Below are positions 13,329-26,084 of a stretch of DNA of 64,000 bases, piece by piece. The translations under genes were made by a program, and so were the position numbers. Source of the DNA: Lethocerus indicus (lineage: Eukaryota; Arthropoda; Insecta; Hemiptera; Belostomatidae); the NCBI GenBank assembly GCA_019843655.1, contig JACDQD010000008.1, positions 18,014,442-18,078,441 on the forward strand. The letters run 5' to 3'. Numbering within the stretch: the stretch's first letter is position 1; each line of letters opens with the position of its first letter. Below the pieces are notes generated by a model. That model ran no database searches, was not told the origin of the DNA, and saw nothing but the letters and a program-made list of their open reading frames with translations.

Positions 13329-16300
13329 TTCATTCATCTTCTATATGTGCGGTACGTGTTGACGTTTTGCTCTCAAACTTCCTTGCGACTGGTACATAAA
13401 TATTAAGGTACGAGCAAATTTATTTCTAATTATTATTAGTGCTCCCTATTTAATTATTCTGATTATATTATTTTTTGGTTTATTAATTCCTTCCAGAAAA
13501 TATTTCACTCACTATTATTTAATTAGAATTTTGGCTTGCCCTTACTAAATTGCACGAATATAGCCATCTCGGGTTAACTGGTGAATATAGTTGTAATAAA
13601 AAAAAAATTTCTTTCGGTGTTTCCATTTTCATTCAGTTGACACTGTATATAGAAGCCAATAAAATCGGGGTTTACTCGGATGGCCGTTGGCCGGTCTGGC
13701 TTCAATTTAAATGTTGAATTTTCCATGTTTGCATTATTGGAGGGTGGTTCGGTGCGGGGTGAACCCGGCTGAGGGTGCGAGCGCGGTGAATTGGACGATT
13801 AAATAAATCAAAATGAATGCGATTCGGTCAATAATTGCTCGTTTCCGCGGTTAAAATGAATTACCCCGGCCTGTTGGCCAATTACAGAGAGCGGCCCTCT
13901 CCTCGTTAGTTTTAATTCCGTCGCACACCTGTTTGCTCATTAATGCGGGCTCAATTTGCCAATCGAAACGCTTTCATGGAACCGGCAATGAAATTTACAA
14001 TTCGGGCATTGTTTAAAAATCCGGCCGCGGAATTATTCAACTCCGGAGACCGATTGTTTTTTAGGCCCGCCGCAAACTCGAGTTTCCGCCCTGATACCGA
14101 CCCTCCTCCATTCCACGATTCTAGCAGTTTCTGTTACGGAAATATAGGTATGCCGCTTAATAGTATCAGTAGCCTTTTTATTAAGGGTTACTATTCGGTG
14201 CCAAAATTGCGTTTTTGATTCCCGGAAGCACTATCAATAGCACACAGTTCAACGTTCCCTATTAATGTCAAATGTCTTACATAGGGTGATCTTCTGGCAG
14301 AGAGAGAAAGAGTGATCTATAATGCTATAATAGATAATAACTTGACAAATATTTAGACTTATGTTTGACTTGTTGATACACAGAGCATATTTTATGAATA
14401 TTTATATATAGTTACCCCATGTATTTTCAATGGGATAACAATTATAATTCCGTAGGATTTACTAGTGAAATGTGCGAAACAATGCTTGCTTTATGTGCGT
14501 ATATGCGGAGATACGGGTCTGGAATAAGCCACTTTTTCAGTCGGGAAGGTCCTGATAATAGTGAGGGGGAGAGTTAACCCCGTCGGACGGGGCACTGTAT
14601 TATTTTAACGACTAGTCCATTTTGTAGCCCACTAAATAAAACGCCGAGTTATGGGGTAAACAGACCACCGAGCGACCCAAGGGGCTCACCGGTTAACCCC
14701 CTCCCACCCATCACCCCTTCCCCCTTGCCAGCGGTTTATAAGTTCCTTCCGTACTATTTCTCCTTTTTATTATTATATTTTTATGTTCCCAATGGCTCAC
14801 TGAAACGTTATAGTTGGGGGTCGTAACCGGCCATTATGGCCTTGGGACACGTTCTCTGCCGTTTTAAATCCGGCTGAAATAGTACACGGAGCTCGCCCAA
14901 CAAGTCAAATTTAGTGCCAGCACTTTAGTGATATGTGTTACCCGTTGTGGCAACCGCAACGCCGGGTCAATTTATTTTTACCTTTTATTACACAATTTTT
15001 CGCATTTAGCGGGCGTTCCTCTTATCTGGCGCCGGCCCCTCTTCAAGCTGAAGCGACTCCTATTTATTTATGCTTTTGAAATATAAAACAGATTTAATGT
15101 TTAACGTTTAAGAATGTTGTCCGACTGAACCGTTGATGAGAGTCAGGGGTGGAATTAATCAGCTCATAATTACTGGTCTAGAGTATAAACTAAAGCAAAC
15201 GACTGATTATTTGCCAGAAGGTTTCTTTATTCATCCGTCGAAGAAGGTAACAAAGCGTGTCAATCCTGTGACCATACCTGAGACCCATTTCCATTGTTCG
15301 GAATTGTTTCGCTTGACCATCGATACGGGAAAATTCCCGACTCGGATATTAGGGTTTATACGGCCATTAAGTTCAATAACGCCGAAGATTTGCTCCCGGA
15401 ATGACCGTGGCCGTAGAGTCGATCGACGGGTTTTTCAATTTAATTTTACGTTTTTCCCTTATCAACTGCAAAGCTCGCGTGGGACTGGGGGCGGGCGAGG
15501 GAGTAGCTCCGCTCGCGTAATGAAACGCTTAGCATGTAAAGCCCCGGGGCGACGATAGCAAGGTGGCAGCGAGGAGGCGTGAGTGGGCGGGGCGGGGGCA
15601 AACTGGCTCCAATTAGGAAAAGCGGGGGCGGGGTCGGTGATAATGATGTCTGGAGGCGGTGGCGGCGGCACCGAGGGGGGTAATGCGATTGGGGTTTATT
15701 GGTCGGGGGCGGCACTGATTGGGCCACCTGCCTCCAGCTGTAAAAGTTTACAGCTCCGGGGGGGATTCTCCACTGACAGGGCTTTTATTACAGCCCACCC
15801 TCCGTCCCCTTATTGATCTCCCCTCACTCACCCTCCCTGTCACTCTCCCTCGCTCCCGATCTCTCCCACTCCCTCTCCCTCTCCAGCCCCCATTCCCTCG
15901 GGGATATATCTTGCCCGAGCCGAGAGCCCCCCGGCTCGTAATAACGCCCCTTAACTAAATATAGCCCTTTAATTAGATGCTTACTCCTCTGGAGGGCGAT
16001 ATTTTATTTCGTAAACCTATCGGTGTATGTGGTCGGGAGTGGGCGATTTATGTTAAAAATCCACATTTGTCGATTATCTTTTATTTTTCATAATACCATT
16101 ATTCTTTTTACATTCATATAACATAACACGCTCTCGTTTATGGTATAATAACAACACGAACGTCTGAAAGTGTTAAAAATATGCAAAATAAAAAAACCGA
16201 GAAATAAACCGATTCCATCCCGAATCAGTGGTCCAACTTTAAGGTGACTTTAGGGTGACATTTTGCCAATGTCATCGCCCCGTTTAGAGCTTATAATTGT

Positions 16301-17993
16301 GTCCCGGACAAACACAGGCACACTCGGAGTCTCGTAATATTCGATAAGTGGAGTTATTATAACGTTTACAGAGCACTCGACAAATGTGTGGACGGTCCAC
16401 CTAACTCCGCGGGGGCCGCAGGGGAGTGTCTGGGGTGCAATTCCGTAGATTACGTCCCCCGGGGGCCGTTGCACATGCACCCGTGGCACTTTAATTATGA
16501 CCCTCCATCTTATCGTACGTTCGGGGCTGCTTTGACTCTGTTTTTCCCCTCATCGGAAAAACGTAAAGCAATAAATCGGCGGACGTCCGCGGCCGAGAAA
16601 AACAACTAAAGAACCTCCCAATAGGGGAGTTGGGAAGTTTTGAGCAGCGGAAAAGCTACTGCTTTCCAGGGACAACCGAGCCCGCTGAGGGCTTCCGGAC
16701 CTCTCTCTATTTCATAGCCGGGAAACAGTCTCCTCGACGTTAGTTTAGTTTATATCCGTTTTATCACTCGTACTGTCCCGTAAAATAATGCACACTTCGA
16801 ACCACTTTTGCCGAATAACCAATTTTCCCGAAACAAAAAACCAATTTGAGAATTTATTTACGTCCTATTGAGGGTACTGCTATAGTAAAAGATAGCAACT
16901 TGAATACGTGTAATTGAGTGTTTTCCAAGTTCAATTTAATACGTAGCTTATAAACCATATTAGTGCAGCTTGGGTTCAGGATGGACCCAGCTTAGAATCT
17001 TTATAAATATTATGTAATTTCATTATATACTGCCGCCAGTTAAAGCTCCCCGACAGAATAATAAATATGATAAATGTCTCCGAGCGCCAGCTTACACAGT
17101 ATTGGCTGAATTTTATTTTTCATTTATGGTTCTACATTGCACTAACATGTTTTGCGTGATATGGGCACGGTTCCAGAGGCCTGGCACTGATCTCACAATA
17201 ACCTACATATCCATATTTTTTTCTTTTGGCTTAATCTCCGTAGTAGGAATTTCGATTATTGCAGGATCCGAGGAATAAACGCTGAAAAATAAACCCTCAG
17301 CGGCAGTTTTGCTCCAAGTTAATACCAGTTAAATTGGTATAACGAAATGCGAAAAGTTTGTAGGGAAAAGGGGAAAAGAGGCGGGGGCGAAAAAGAGATC
17401 GATAAAACTACTTTGAAACTGCCATAAGAATTTTTTTTCTATGTGATTCACATTTATTCCTTCATTATTTTTATCAGTATCTCTGTCCTCCTATTTAGCC
17501 TTTCTGCCCACTGAGGTGTAACCATTTCTTGTATGTTCTCAAATTTATACTTTTATTCCTGGATATATATAACTAATTATATATACAATATATAACGTGT
17601 ATATACAAATAATTATCCGGGGGTTGGACCTGAGTAATTCACACTCGGATAAAACATGGGCGGGAAAAGTGAGACGGATCGTAAAATTAGCAGTCTCTCT
17701 GAAAGCGTCACTAAATTATCCGCTAATGCCCCGAGTTCTAATATCGGGGGCCCCATATGGGGGGATGGGGGTGGTTGGGGCGGTGTATGTGTTTCTCGTG
17801 CGGGGCGCTAATATATATCAACCCGCCGGTTGATGTATCGACATTACGCGGGACGGTGCCGGTTGTTTCCGCCCCCGCCCCCCCCGCCCCCGACACATTA
17901 TTATCTGCGGCGGCGGTCCAAACCAACCCCAATAGCACAACCCCCAACCCCCGATAAAATTCAATTGAGATGAACGAGCCCCACGTTCACTCT

Positions 17994-18024
<31 letters not shown>

Positions 18025-21000
18025 CCTCTCTCCGACCGAATGTCCGACCCCCCCCCACCATACAGTGGCCTCGCGTTAAAACAGTCCCTTGGGGTCGTCG
18101 CCTGAATGGGAAATCGAGCCTTTATTAAAGTCGAATCTGTGGGCTTTATTAATTGGTCCACCCCCCCCCCTGGTTCACCCCTGATAATCGTCTCCCTTCC
18201 ATCGTATTATCACCGCATTTTTTTTTTATCCCACTCTGTTTTTTTCCCCCCAATCCGACCATTTTGAACCCCATCGAAGCAGGGCCCGAACGATAAATAA
18301 AAGACTCCAGATTCCAGTCTCAGACAACCAAATTTCTGTGTCATTTACCGGTAAAATTACAGAGGTGCTGTAATACAAACAATAAGAGAGTATGCAGTTG
18401 ACGTCCCCTAATAACAGAGTTGATATTAAAATTATACTAATCATTATTATTCATCGAAAGGCAATATTAAGCTTCAAATCCTTTATTTCATTTCATTCCA
18501 GCAGTATACAAATTGCATTTACGTAAGTGTACAATATAATATGCAATACAGTGTGCCCGCGTTGAATTATTAGCTTAAGATATCTCCGGGGGTAAATCGG
18601 GAACGGTCAGGAATTCAAAGGCTTGATTATATCGTATCGGGACAATGGCATTGTACGGTGTTGGCAGTTATTGTATCCACCGGGTATTTCCTGTCGTCAA
18701 TGCTCAATTAAATTCTGATGTTCCAGACAACATTAGAGAATATAATTATTATTTCTGTTTCCCCGATTGAAATTTAGACGGTGACGTTTTAAAAACGTAG
18801 AAATTCTAGTTACCTGTGCTTTTTCTATGTATTCCTACGTCGAGCGTAGGTAAAAAAAATCGCACTCATATTATTGAGGTTTTCGGCTTATTGAAAGTTT
18901 TATATTTTTAGAGTAAGATGTCATTAAAATTATTCGATTCAATTTTATTAATTTATCTTTATTTCAAGTGATAACCTTCGCACAATTTACCGCGCTGAAA
19001 GAGTGAAAAGGTCCACTAAAAAGCCAAGTGTATTTATCGGAGAATATATTCATGGCCAATAACACGCTGCAATTACTGAAAAGGGAATCGGCAGAAATTG
19101 CGCCAATAATAATAATTCCTCGTCGAATTTATTGGCTATCGGCCACGGTTTTGGTTATAATGCAGTTGCAAAACAAGGGGGGTGAGGGCGCATTTGTTGT
19201 CGGGGGGGTCCGGGCTCCATACAATTTGCCCCGACCGGTTTATCCGGAATAAATAAACTGTTTAAACCTCATTCTAGATCCGGCATTAATTAATTCCTTC
19301 TGTCAATAAATTAAGCTTTCATTTTGCATAATGTGACGATGGAATAACACGACTTTAAATAGATTTGATCGGCTCGCACCGGCCTAACGGATATTTTAAT
19401 ACAACTTCAAGCAAATTTTTCAGTACGTTTAAATTCTGTTTAAAAACTATTTCTATATGAAAGAATATTTATTATTGTTTTATCTTACACCTAATGTGAA
19501 TAGCGTACAACCGAATAACAACGCCAAATTATTAGTATATATGCTAATATTAGTAAATATTAAAGCTCAGTATGCATGGAACATAATTGGGGGTGAGAAT
19601 ACTGTACAATAGTGAATTTGAATAATTGTAGATTTTTTTCTACGCCAACATAATATTTTGAACATAGCAACTGTACGAGACTAACACATATTTTAACTAC
19701 TTTGCACATTATCGTTTCGGTCCCTATCTTCGCCCGTGAAGATAATTTCAAGGCGGCGTAACTGTTGAGTATTCAACGTATCTGCGTTGAAGATCTGCTC
19801 GCGGTGTGTACTGCCGGGGTGCGAGGTCGCGGTCCGGGGGCGGCGGGGGCGGAGGGGCTGCCGAGTGTTTGCGAATAGATACAATTAGAGATTTGAGGGG
19901 TGGCTCGGTAAACCGCAGCTGAGTAAACACCACCATTATGTAATTACACGGCCAGGGGCGGCTGAGAGGCGGCGGGGGTTGCCGCCCCCCGGCCCCGACC
20001 TCTCCCCTCCACCGTTCCCAACCCCCCCCCATGTGCCAATTAACAGGGTGTAATTCCCACCGCGTTTACCAAACCCCTTCCACCCGCACCCCAACCCCCA
20101 CCAGCCACTAGTGTACCCCAATCGATATACAACCCCTTCAAACACGGATACTCTTCCACTAGCTCACTAGCGCACTCCTCCTCGGGGAGAACAATAATTT
20201 CCTTTTAAAGTGACCGCCTATGTAGTTCCTTAATAAGAAAAGATTAAAGAAATACGATTCTCCCTTTCACTTATCCCAGTTTTAATTCCGACTTGCAATA
20301 AATAAATCCGATAAAATGCGAGTACACATTTAAATACAACTGAAATTAAACTACGACTTGTTTTGCGACTTGATTAAATGAATATCTAAGTACTATTAAA
20401 TTTACATTATGTACAAAACATGAAGTATTAATATCCCAGTCCAGCTTGAGCAGTAATCTGTTACTAACCAGCAGTACTATTTCGAATGGCTAACACAGTA
20501 CAGAGTATTACTTCTAGAGGTTAAACATTTCCGCCCACAAAAAGTTATTACATAAAGACTCAATAATTCAATAAATAGAGTGAAAGAGGAATTTCTCCGA
20601 AGGATTTGTTCTAAAGAATTGAACTACGGATTTTAATTATTTCTTTAAATTGTAATTCAATCAACTGATCAAAGGAAAGTTATGTATTCAAAGTAATTAT
20701 ACGGGTGGCACCCTTATGCTTTATAATATTCTGGTCGCAGAAACCACCAGGAAGTTTAAAGGAGATGTCAAAATGCCACAAATTTCTCTGCACTGTGTGC
20801 AGTGTAACATAATTAGAAATGATTTCTGTGTCCGTCAATTTGGCGTTTAACCATTTGGAAAATCATTCTTAACGTTTCCAAGATTTTCTATGCATAGTTA
20901 ACCTTATATTTCACCGTGAGTCAACCAGGCGAGGAGGGACATACAATGTCTGTCTTGTATTATAAATAGAAAATAAAAATTATTATGGAAGTATTCTTTT

Positions 21001-22099
21001 AGAATTTTCATTATTGGTCTCGAAACGTTTTGGCCCGCTTTCAGAATAAATACTGTTGTCGAGAACGTTATATATCGCCCGGGGGTTAATATTCCGGTAG
21101 GGCGAAACGCGGGCGGATATTATTAAAACTGTAAAAATCATAAAATGTTACAGAGTGTTGGGGAATTCATAAAGGTGGGAGCCCGTTCGGGCTAATTAGA
21201 GAGCGGGGGTGGAGCAACAAGCGGGGGCCAAGTAAACATTTGCACTCAAACCTTAATTAAGCATTAAGCCACCCACCCCGCACCAACAAACAATCCGACC
21301 TAAGACATCCAACTTTCCATCCTCACCTCCGGCCAATTCCAACCTGCAGGCAATTTATTACGTGTGAGATAACGTACCAGTGGGAGGGAAAGTGTAAAAA
21401 ATATTCCCCTGAAGGAAGAGGTATGGTCGGAATTGATGGCGCTTCCAATGCTAATGTTTAAGTTGTAATAAAATTTAAAAAATGCAATTGGTATGCTCCT
21501 TATTGTTTCATTCTGGCGAAGCAAGCGACAAAATTACATTCCATAATTGTTATTTATGAGGATAAAAGTAGGGTGTGCAATAAATAAAAAATAAATAATA
21601 TTCTAGAGTCTTTAAATACCTTGAAACGTATCTTCCAGCTTTAATTTAAGGGGAAAAGAAATCAATTTAAAAAGCTCTTTAAACAAGCAATTTTGTAACG
21701 AGATTTATTAAAGAGAAACCCGCTGAGAGAATTAACCGCCTCGCCTGATCCCCCGAGTCGATTTTCAATTTACCTTCTGTTTCATCAAATTATCATTTTG
21801 CGAGTAGTAGCGCTGCCGATAGGTTCTCGCGTTCAATTTGAACACTGAATTGCACTGCTTCGGGGAGGCAACAAACGGGGGGGCCGTCTGCAATTTCGAA
21901 TCCATCGGCCCGTTTAATTGGCTCCGTTTGAAATGATCAGAATCCCATTAATTCGTCGTTGACGTTAACAGCGTCTAATCGCAACATAAACATAATGCTT
22001 CGGAGCGTGTACGCAAACAGGAGTCGTTTACACTTTAATTAAACTATTATTTTGACATACCTGTTTTGTGGTCTGCGAGGGGTTGATTTCCGTGGATTT
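13329..22099. other. non-coding sequence, no gene recognised
   Basis: Long mixed region with short chance open frames. Contains a (TC)12 run at 18001-18024, several C or G homopolymers of 8-10 bases (18045-18056, 18163-18172) and CpG-rich patches alternating with AT-rich DNA. No splice-compatible coding exons were identified. Confidence 0.4.
18001..18024. repeat. (TC)n microsatellite
   Basis: Twelve uninterrupted TC units, preceded and followed by further CCTC-type sequence. Confidence 0.9.
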
Positions 22100-22262
22100 T
22101 GTGTGCTTCTGTCTCGTCTCGCTGGTTTGGATACTGTGACAGTGCAGTGAGGCTGCCCGAAAAACGTGCCAAAAGTGACTAACACCGCTACTGAAGATGG
22201 CGAGCAGCCGAAACCGGTCCAAAGCAAAAGACCGAACCAGTGAGAGGAGACAGAAACACGCA
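22090..22262 (+). repeat. dispersed repeat with hammerhead-like core, copy 1
   Basis: Related to 34520-34665 on the opposite strand. Both hold gacagtg.agtg, a CTGAAGATGG block, two short hairpins and the 18-bp string GAGAGGAGACAGAAACAC. Here CTGAAGA is at 22191-22197, hairpin GGC-GAGCA-GCC at 22199-22209, then GAAAC at 22210-22214, and a second hairpin CGGTC/GACCG at 22215-22219 and 22230-22234. CTGANGA, a stem, then GAAAC is the order of the hammerhead ribozyme core, known from Penelope-like elements and other retroelements. One extra base follows CTGAAGA, and I could not find a convincing stem III or cleavage site, so ribozyme activity is only a hypothesis. Confidence 0.6.
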
Positions 22263-22439
22263 AGATCTACGGTAAACTAATATTGTCTCATTCGATACTG
22301 TAAATTTTAATTTATAACATACGGAACACATGCATTTAGCTCTATCCCTCTCCCTATTGTATCATGTATATGATACATCTCCCTCTCAACGAATGTCTCT
22401 GCGTGCCGATCTCCAGCGTTACGTGTTTCGGATACAAGG

Positions 22440-22860
22440 ATACAAATAGTTTTTATTTTCTGTAAATACAAATACTGCATCGATAAAACGATATACAAAT
22501 GATGTTCGTACATGCATTCCGGCCTACGGGCCTTTCTACATATATATATACTTAAATGTTATAGTACATTAATTTCGAATTGTTTACAATATTGGTGTAA
22601 TAATCGGGAAAATTTACAATAAAAACCCGAGAACTTAAGCTACACTCACTTCATTCACTCGCGCAGACACACATTCACTCACGCACTTAGCACTTGCCAC
22701 TTGGGTTCACTACACTGCTCGCGAGACTCGGTGTCGGTGCACTGATCACTGGGGCACGGGGTCGTCAGCACTATGACACTATAGGCATATTAACTGGCAC
22801 ATTTACAGCTTCCACTGCACTGTCGTGAGGAGCCTCCTCGTTGTGGTACGTCTTTCGGGG
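22440..22860 (+). repeat. dispersed repeat family X, copy 1
   Basis: Shares an ordered series of blocks with 30095-30480: a tttattt...aatacaaat block, GGCCnnnGGGCCTTT (here 22522-22536), ttacaataa-aa, gagaac, tacactcact, actggca, tttacag and gaggag near the end. The identity is patchy but collinear over about 380 bp, so the two are diverged copies of one element. No open frame is conserved. Type of element unknown; it lies about 180 bp beyond the hammerhead-like repeat and could be part of the same element. Confidence 0.6.
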
Positions 22861-23574
22861 TGTTTGGGGCAGCCGGCAGGGCGATGCAGGGGGATTCGGG
22901 CGGTTTTGGAGTTTGTCCCTGTGTTTCGTCGTTTTCGTGTCTGGGCTAAGTCCGTGTACGTGTTCTGTTCGTGTTCTTTGGGGTATGTGTGATTTCGGGA
23001 CCTATATAATAAAATACATCGTGATGATGTTACAAAATAACGGGATTGTTGGTAGTAATAGAATTTACTCGTTAATTCGCGTTACATTGGGTGTTTATAA
23101 GGCGTTGAAGCGATGCAGAACGCGGAGCAAACAAGACGGGTACAATCCTCTAAATAACAATCCGTTTCAAGTAATCTTAAATCGGTGTCTGGTGAAGTGT
23201 CGAGTAGAGAGAGGGGGGCGGCGCGATAGCCGAGGGGGAAGTGGGAGTGATAGGGGGGTGCTCTCCTGTTGGGGGAGTGATAGGGTGAGCGTATCGATCT
23301 GTTGGAAGAGAGCCGGTCACAAGGAGTGAGTGGGTGATGGGGCCGGGGCCCGGGGGCGGAGACGCGGGTCAAACACCCCTCCTAATTACACCCCGTCCCA
23401 CCTTCAACCCATCGCTGTTAATTGACCCCCGGACTGTATTATATCGTTAAGCAATAATAATAGCCCCGACGGTACCGTGGTAAGGGGCCTCCGGGAGTAC
23501 CTGCCGAGCTCCTCATCCGGCAAATCAATTAGTTGGCCGTTATGAAGGATCGTCAGGATAGTATTGTTAACGGA
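22861..23574. other. non-coding sequence, no feature seen
   Basis: Holds an open frame on plus (22841-23329) with biased G-rich composition and no recognisable similarity; it overlaps the end of repeat X and I do not take it as a gene. Confidence 0.4.
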
Positions 23575-23587
23575 TATTGTTTTAGGT

Positions 23588-24067
23588 TTTTTTTATGGGT
23601 TATGGGTACAACTGATGAGTGCTTTCTTTTCACACGAATGTCTCGATAAAAGAGACCACCCAATGACGGCACTTTTTCCACATGAACAGTTTATGGCTTC
23701 GGGCTAAGAAGATCTCCGGGCCAGTGGCGTTTGAGCCGACGCGGGGGAGATAATGGATGGGAAACAGAGGAAAGGGACTTCGTCGACTGTCGGTATGTTG
23801 AGGTCATTATAGATTGTTCGGTTAGAAACATACCCGGGAGCATTAAGGATGGTAAGAAGGACTTTTGATTGGAATCTCTGGATGCGGGCGATGTTGGATT
23901 TCTTAGCGGAACCCCGTAGCTCTATTCCGTAAGTCCGTGTCGGTTTTAAAATGGATTTGTATATTGTCAGTTTGTTGTCTACTGTAAGTTTTGATGTCTT
24001 TTTCAAAAGAGGTCTCAGCAGTCCAAATTTGCGGTTGAGGTCTGTTCTTTTGAGTCGCGTTTGGGGG
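23588..24067 (-). mobile_element. 5'-truncated jockey-type non-LTR retrotransposon, copy A
   Basis: The longest of three copies, 480 bp. The minus strand encodes the C-terminal part of a jockey-clade reverse transcriptase: a stretch with KLTVDNKLTIYKSILKP, TYGIEL, IARIQRFQSK and YVSNRTIYNDLNIPT, all hallmark thumb-region motifs of this clade. A perfect 13-bp direct repeat, tattgttttaggt, flanks it at 23575-23587 and 24068-24080, the target-site duplication. The open frame runs past the junction into host DNA (to 24177) by chance, so the N-terminal residues of that frame are not element sequence. The 3' end is about 35 bp shorter than in copies B and C, ending in a T run on the plus strand. 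Confidence 0.92.
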
Positions 24068-24080
24068 TATTGTTTTAGGT

Positions 24081-25424
24081 ATGTTTCTTTTAAATTGTAG
24101 AATATCATTAAACGCTGGCATTTGATAAGTTGACGGCGGATTAATGATCTAGAATCCCACATGACATTTTTTAACACGTAGGGAGAGTCGTCCTGGAGTA
24201 CGAGTGACGAATAATCGTTCTCTCTTATGAGTATGACGAGAGAATACTCAACAGGTTAAAATACTACTGGAATATCCTCGACCGAACGTGGGTACGCGAT
24301 AGCTTTTGGACATGGAAGGAAAGACCGAAGGATTCAGGTAAGCGCGATGCCCGGGAAGAAGCCAAACACAACTGTCGTTTCCCAGTGAATAATTGAATGA
24401 ATATTAGTTATTTCACTTACTGCGTCCTCTACCCGGCGTTCCGAGGGTATTCAGTTGAATAAAAATGAATTCGGCTATAAAATTTAGGCAAAACTATTAT
24501 TATATATAAACTAATTATTATTATTTATTGCGAGTTTTAAATTTTTATATTTATTTGAAATATTGCTGAAAAAGTTGGAGGAACTAGAGATAAGAAGGAC
24601 GCCTTCCTGCAGTTGACTGTGTAGAATCCGCCCTTAAATAAAGCATTAACTAATATGTTATTATTAATAATATAACTAATAACTATAATATTAATAATGA
24701 CTAATATTGTTTTATAGTTAATACCTCTTAAAATATACGAATATCACTGGTGTAATTAAACTTTTCCCAGTGAAATATTACTATGGAACGCAATAATAAG
24801 TCGCCCTTTCAGCACAATCAATGCGCAGTTTCTGCCCGCTTTAAAAGCTATTTTACATTTATTCCTGGTAAGTAAAATTTAATGCTCTCAATTAATTTTC
24901 TAAATAATTTGTACAACAGACTTTATCATTTACTAAACAAGCAATAAAGGCCCGTAAATCACCGCGGTAATAAGGCCGAGTATTTATCCAGGGATAATAG
25001 CGGGAAAACGAGACCGCTTTGGCACAAAAGATGCGATTTAAATTGCGTGTAATTTTGAATTACTTTAATTGAGGTAATTTTAGTAGATGATATGTTCCCA
25101 TGTCACATCTCAACCTATGGGACGTGGAATGATTTTGCTGGAAAGTAGAGAACTCTATGCTAAAACAGTATTGTTTTAACACAACCACGTAGCAATAGTG
25201 CATGAACAGTAATAACATCATTCCCAGCTGTAAACCGAAATTACACCAATATTATAATAACTGAAAGGTACTGACGATTATGAAAACACGAAGACTAGGC
25301 AAGTAGTCAAAGTCAAAAACCACACATTCATTATTTCCTTCTTTCAAGCATTTTTTTAAAATTAAAATTAAATTAAGGTTGCCTATTTTAAACCTGAATT
25401 AGGTTTTTCGAAAATTTGCACTGA
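24081..25424. other. AT-rich non-coding sequence
   Basis: Very AT-rich sequence with tracts of att/taa repeats around 24480-24740. No gene or RNA recognised. Confidence 0.4.
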
Positions 25425-25556
25425 TCGATCCCATATTCCACCCACAAGTGTACCAAAGTGAGTTACACTTGCCCCTGAAAAGGCGGGTTGAAAATCGAAA
25501 ATTTAGTTTTTAAAAATTTTTTCAGTCGATCCCATATTCCACCCACAAGTGTACCA
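25425..25556 (+). repeat. 104-bp satellite, outlying partial copies
   Basis: One full and one partial unit of the satellite that forms the main array at 26085-28395, separated from it by about 500 bp of degenerate 26/52-bp repeats. Unit landmarks are gatcgatcccatattccac, the CAAGTGTA/TACACTTG dyad and gaaaatcgaaaattta. Confidence 0.9.
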
Positions 25557-26045
25557 AAAATGCGGTTTTTAGGCCCAAAATATCATTTTTAGACGAAATA
25601 TTGGCCCAGAAATGCTGTTTTTAGGCCCACAAATGTAGTTTTTTTTCACCAAAAAATGGATTTTTAGACGTAATATTGGTCCGAAAATGCGGATTTTAGG
25701 CCCAAAAATGGCATTTTTGGACGCAAAATGGCCTCGAAAATGCGGTTTTTAGGTCATAAAATGGCATTTTTGGATGCAAAATTGGCTAAAAAATGCGATT
25801 TTCCACAAAAAAAATGGGTTTTTAGCCGCAAAATTGCATTTCTAGACGCAAAATTGGCCAAAAAACCCGGTTTTTAGCCGCAAAATTGCATTTCTAGACG
25901 CAAAATTGGCCAAAAAACCCGGTTTTTAGACCCAAAACGGTACTTTTAGACGCAAATTTGGCCAAAAATGGGGTTCTTAGACACAGAAATGGCATTTATA
26001 GACGCAAAATTGACCCCAAAATGCCGTTTTGCGGCATAATTTTTG
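25557..26045 (+). repeat. degenerate 26/52-bp tandem repeats, left flank
   Basis: Repeats built on two half-units of about 26 bp, one like ggtttttaggcccaaaaatg and one like gcatttttagacgcaaaatt. The full unit is 52 bp where best preserved: the tttttagccgc/tttttagaccc block recurs at 25819, 25871 and 25923, exactly 52 bp apart. 52 bp is half of the neighbouring 104-bp unit. Confidence 0.85.
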
Positions 26046-26084
26046 GGCGCGCAAATCGTCTCAAATTTTCTCGGGTAAAAGTTT

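Noticed and set aside
15133..15558. 141-residue open frame on plus
   Set aside because: No recognisable domain, no neighbours with matching splice sites, and several overlapping frames in the same CpG-rich sequence.
22841..23329. 162-residue open frame on plus
   Set aside because: Overlaps a dispersed repeat at its start, is biased in composition, and has no recognisable motif.
24081..24177. N-terminal continuation of the retrotransposon frame beyond 24067
   Set aside because: The 13-bp target duplication at 24068-24080 shows that the element ends there; the rest is host DNA that is open by chance.
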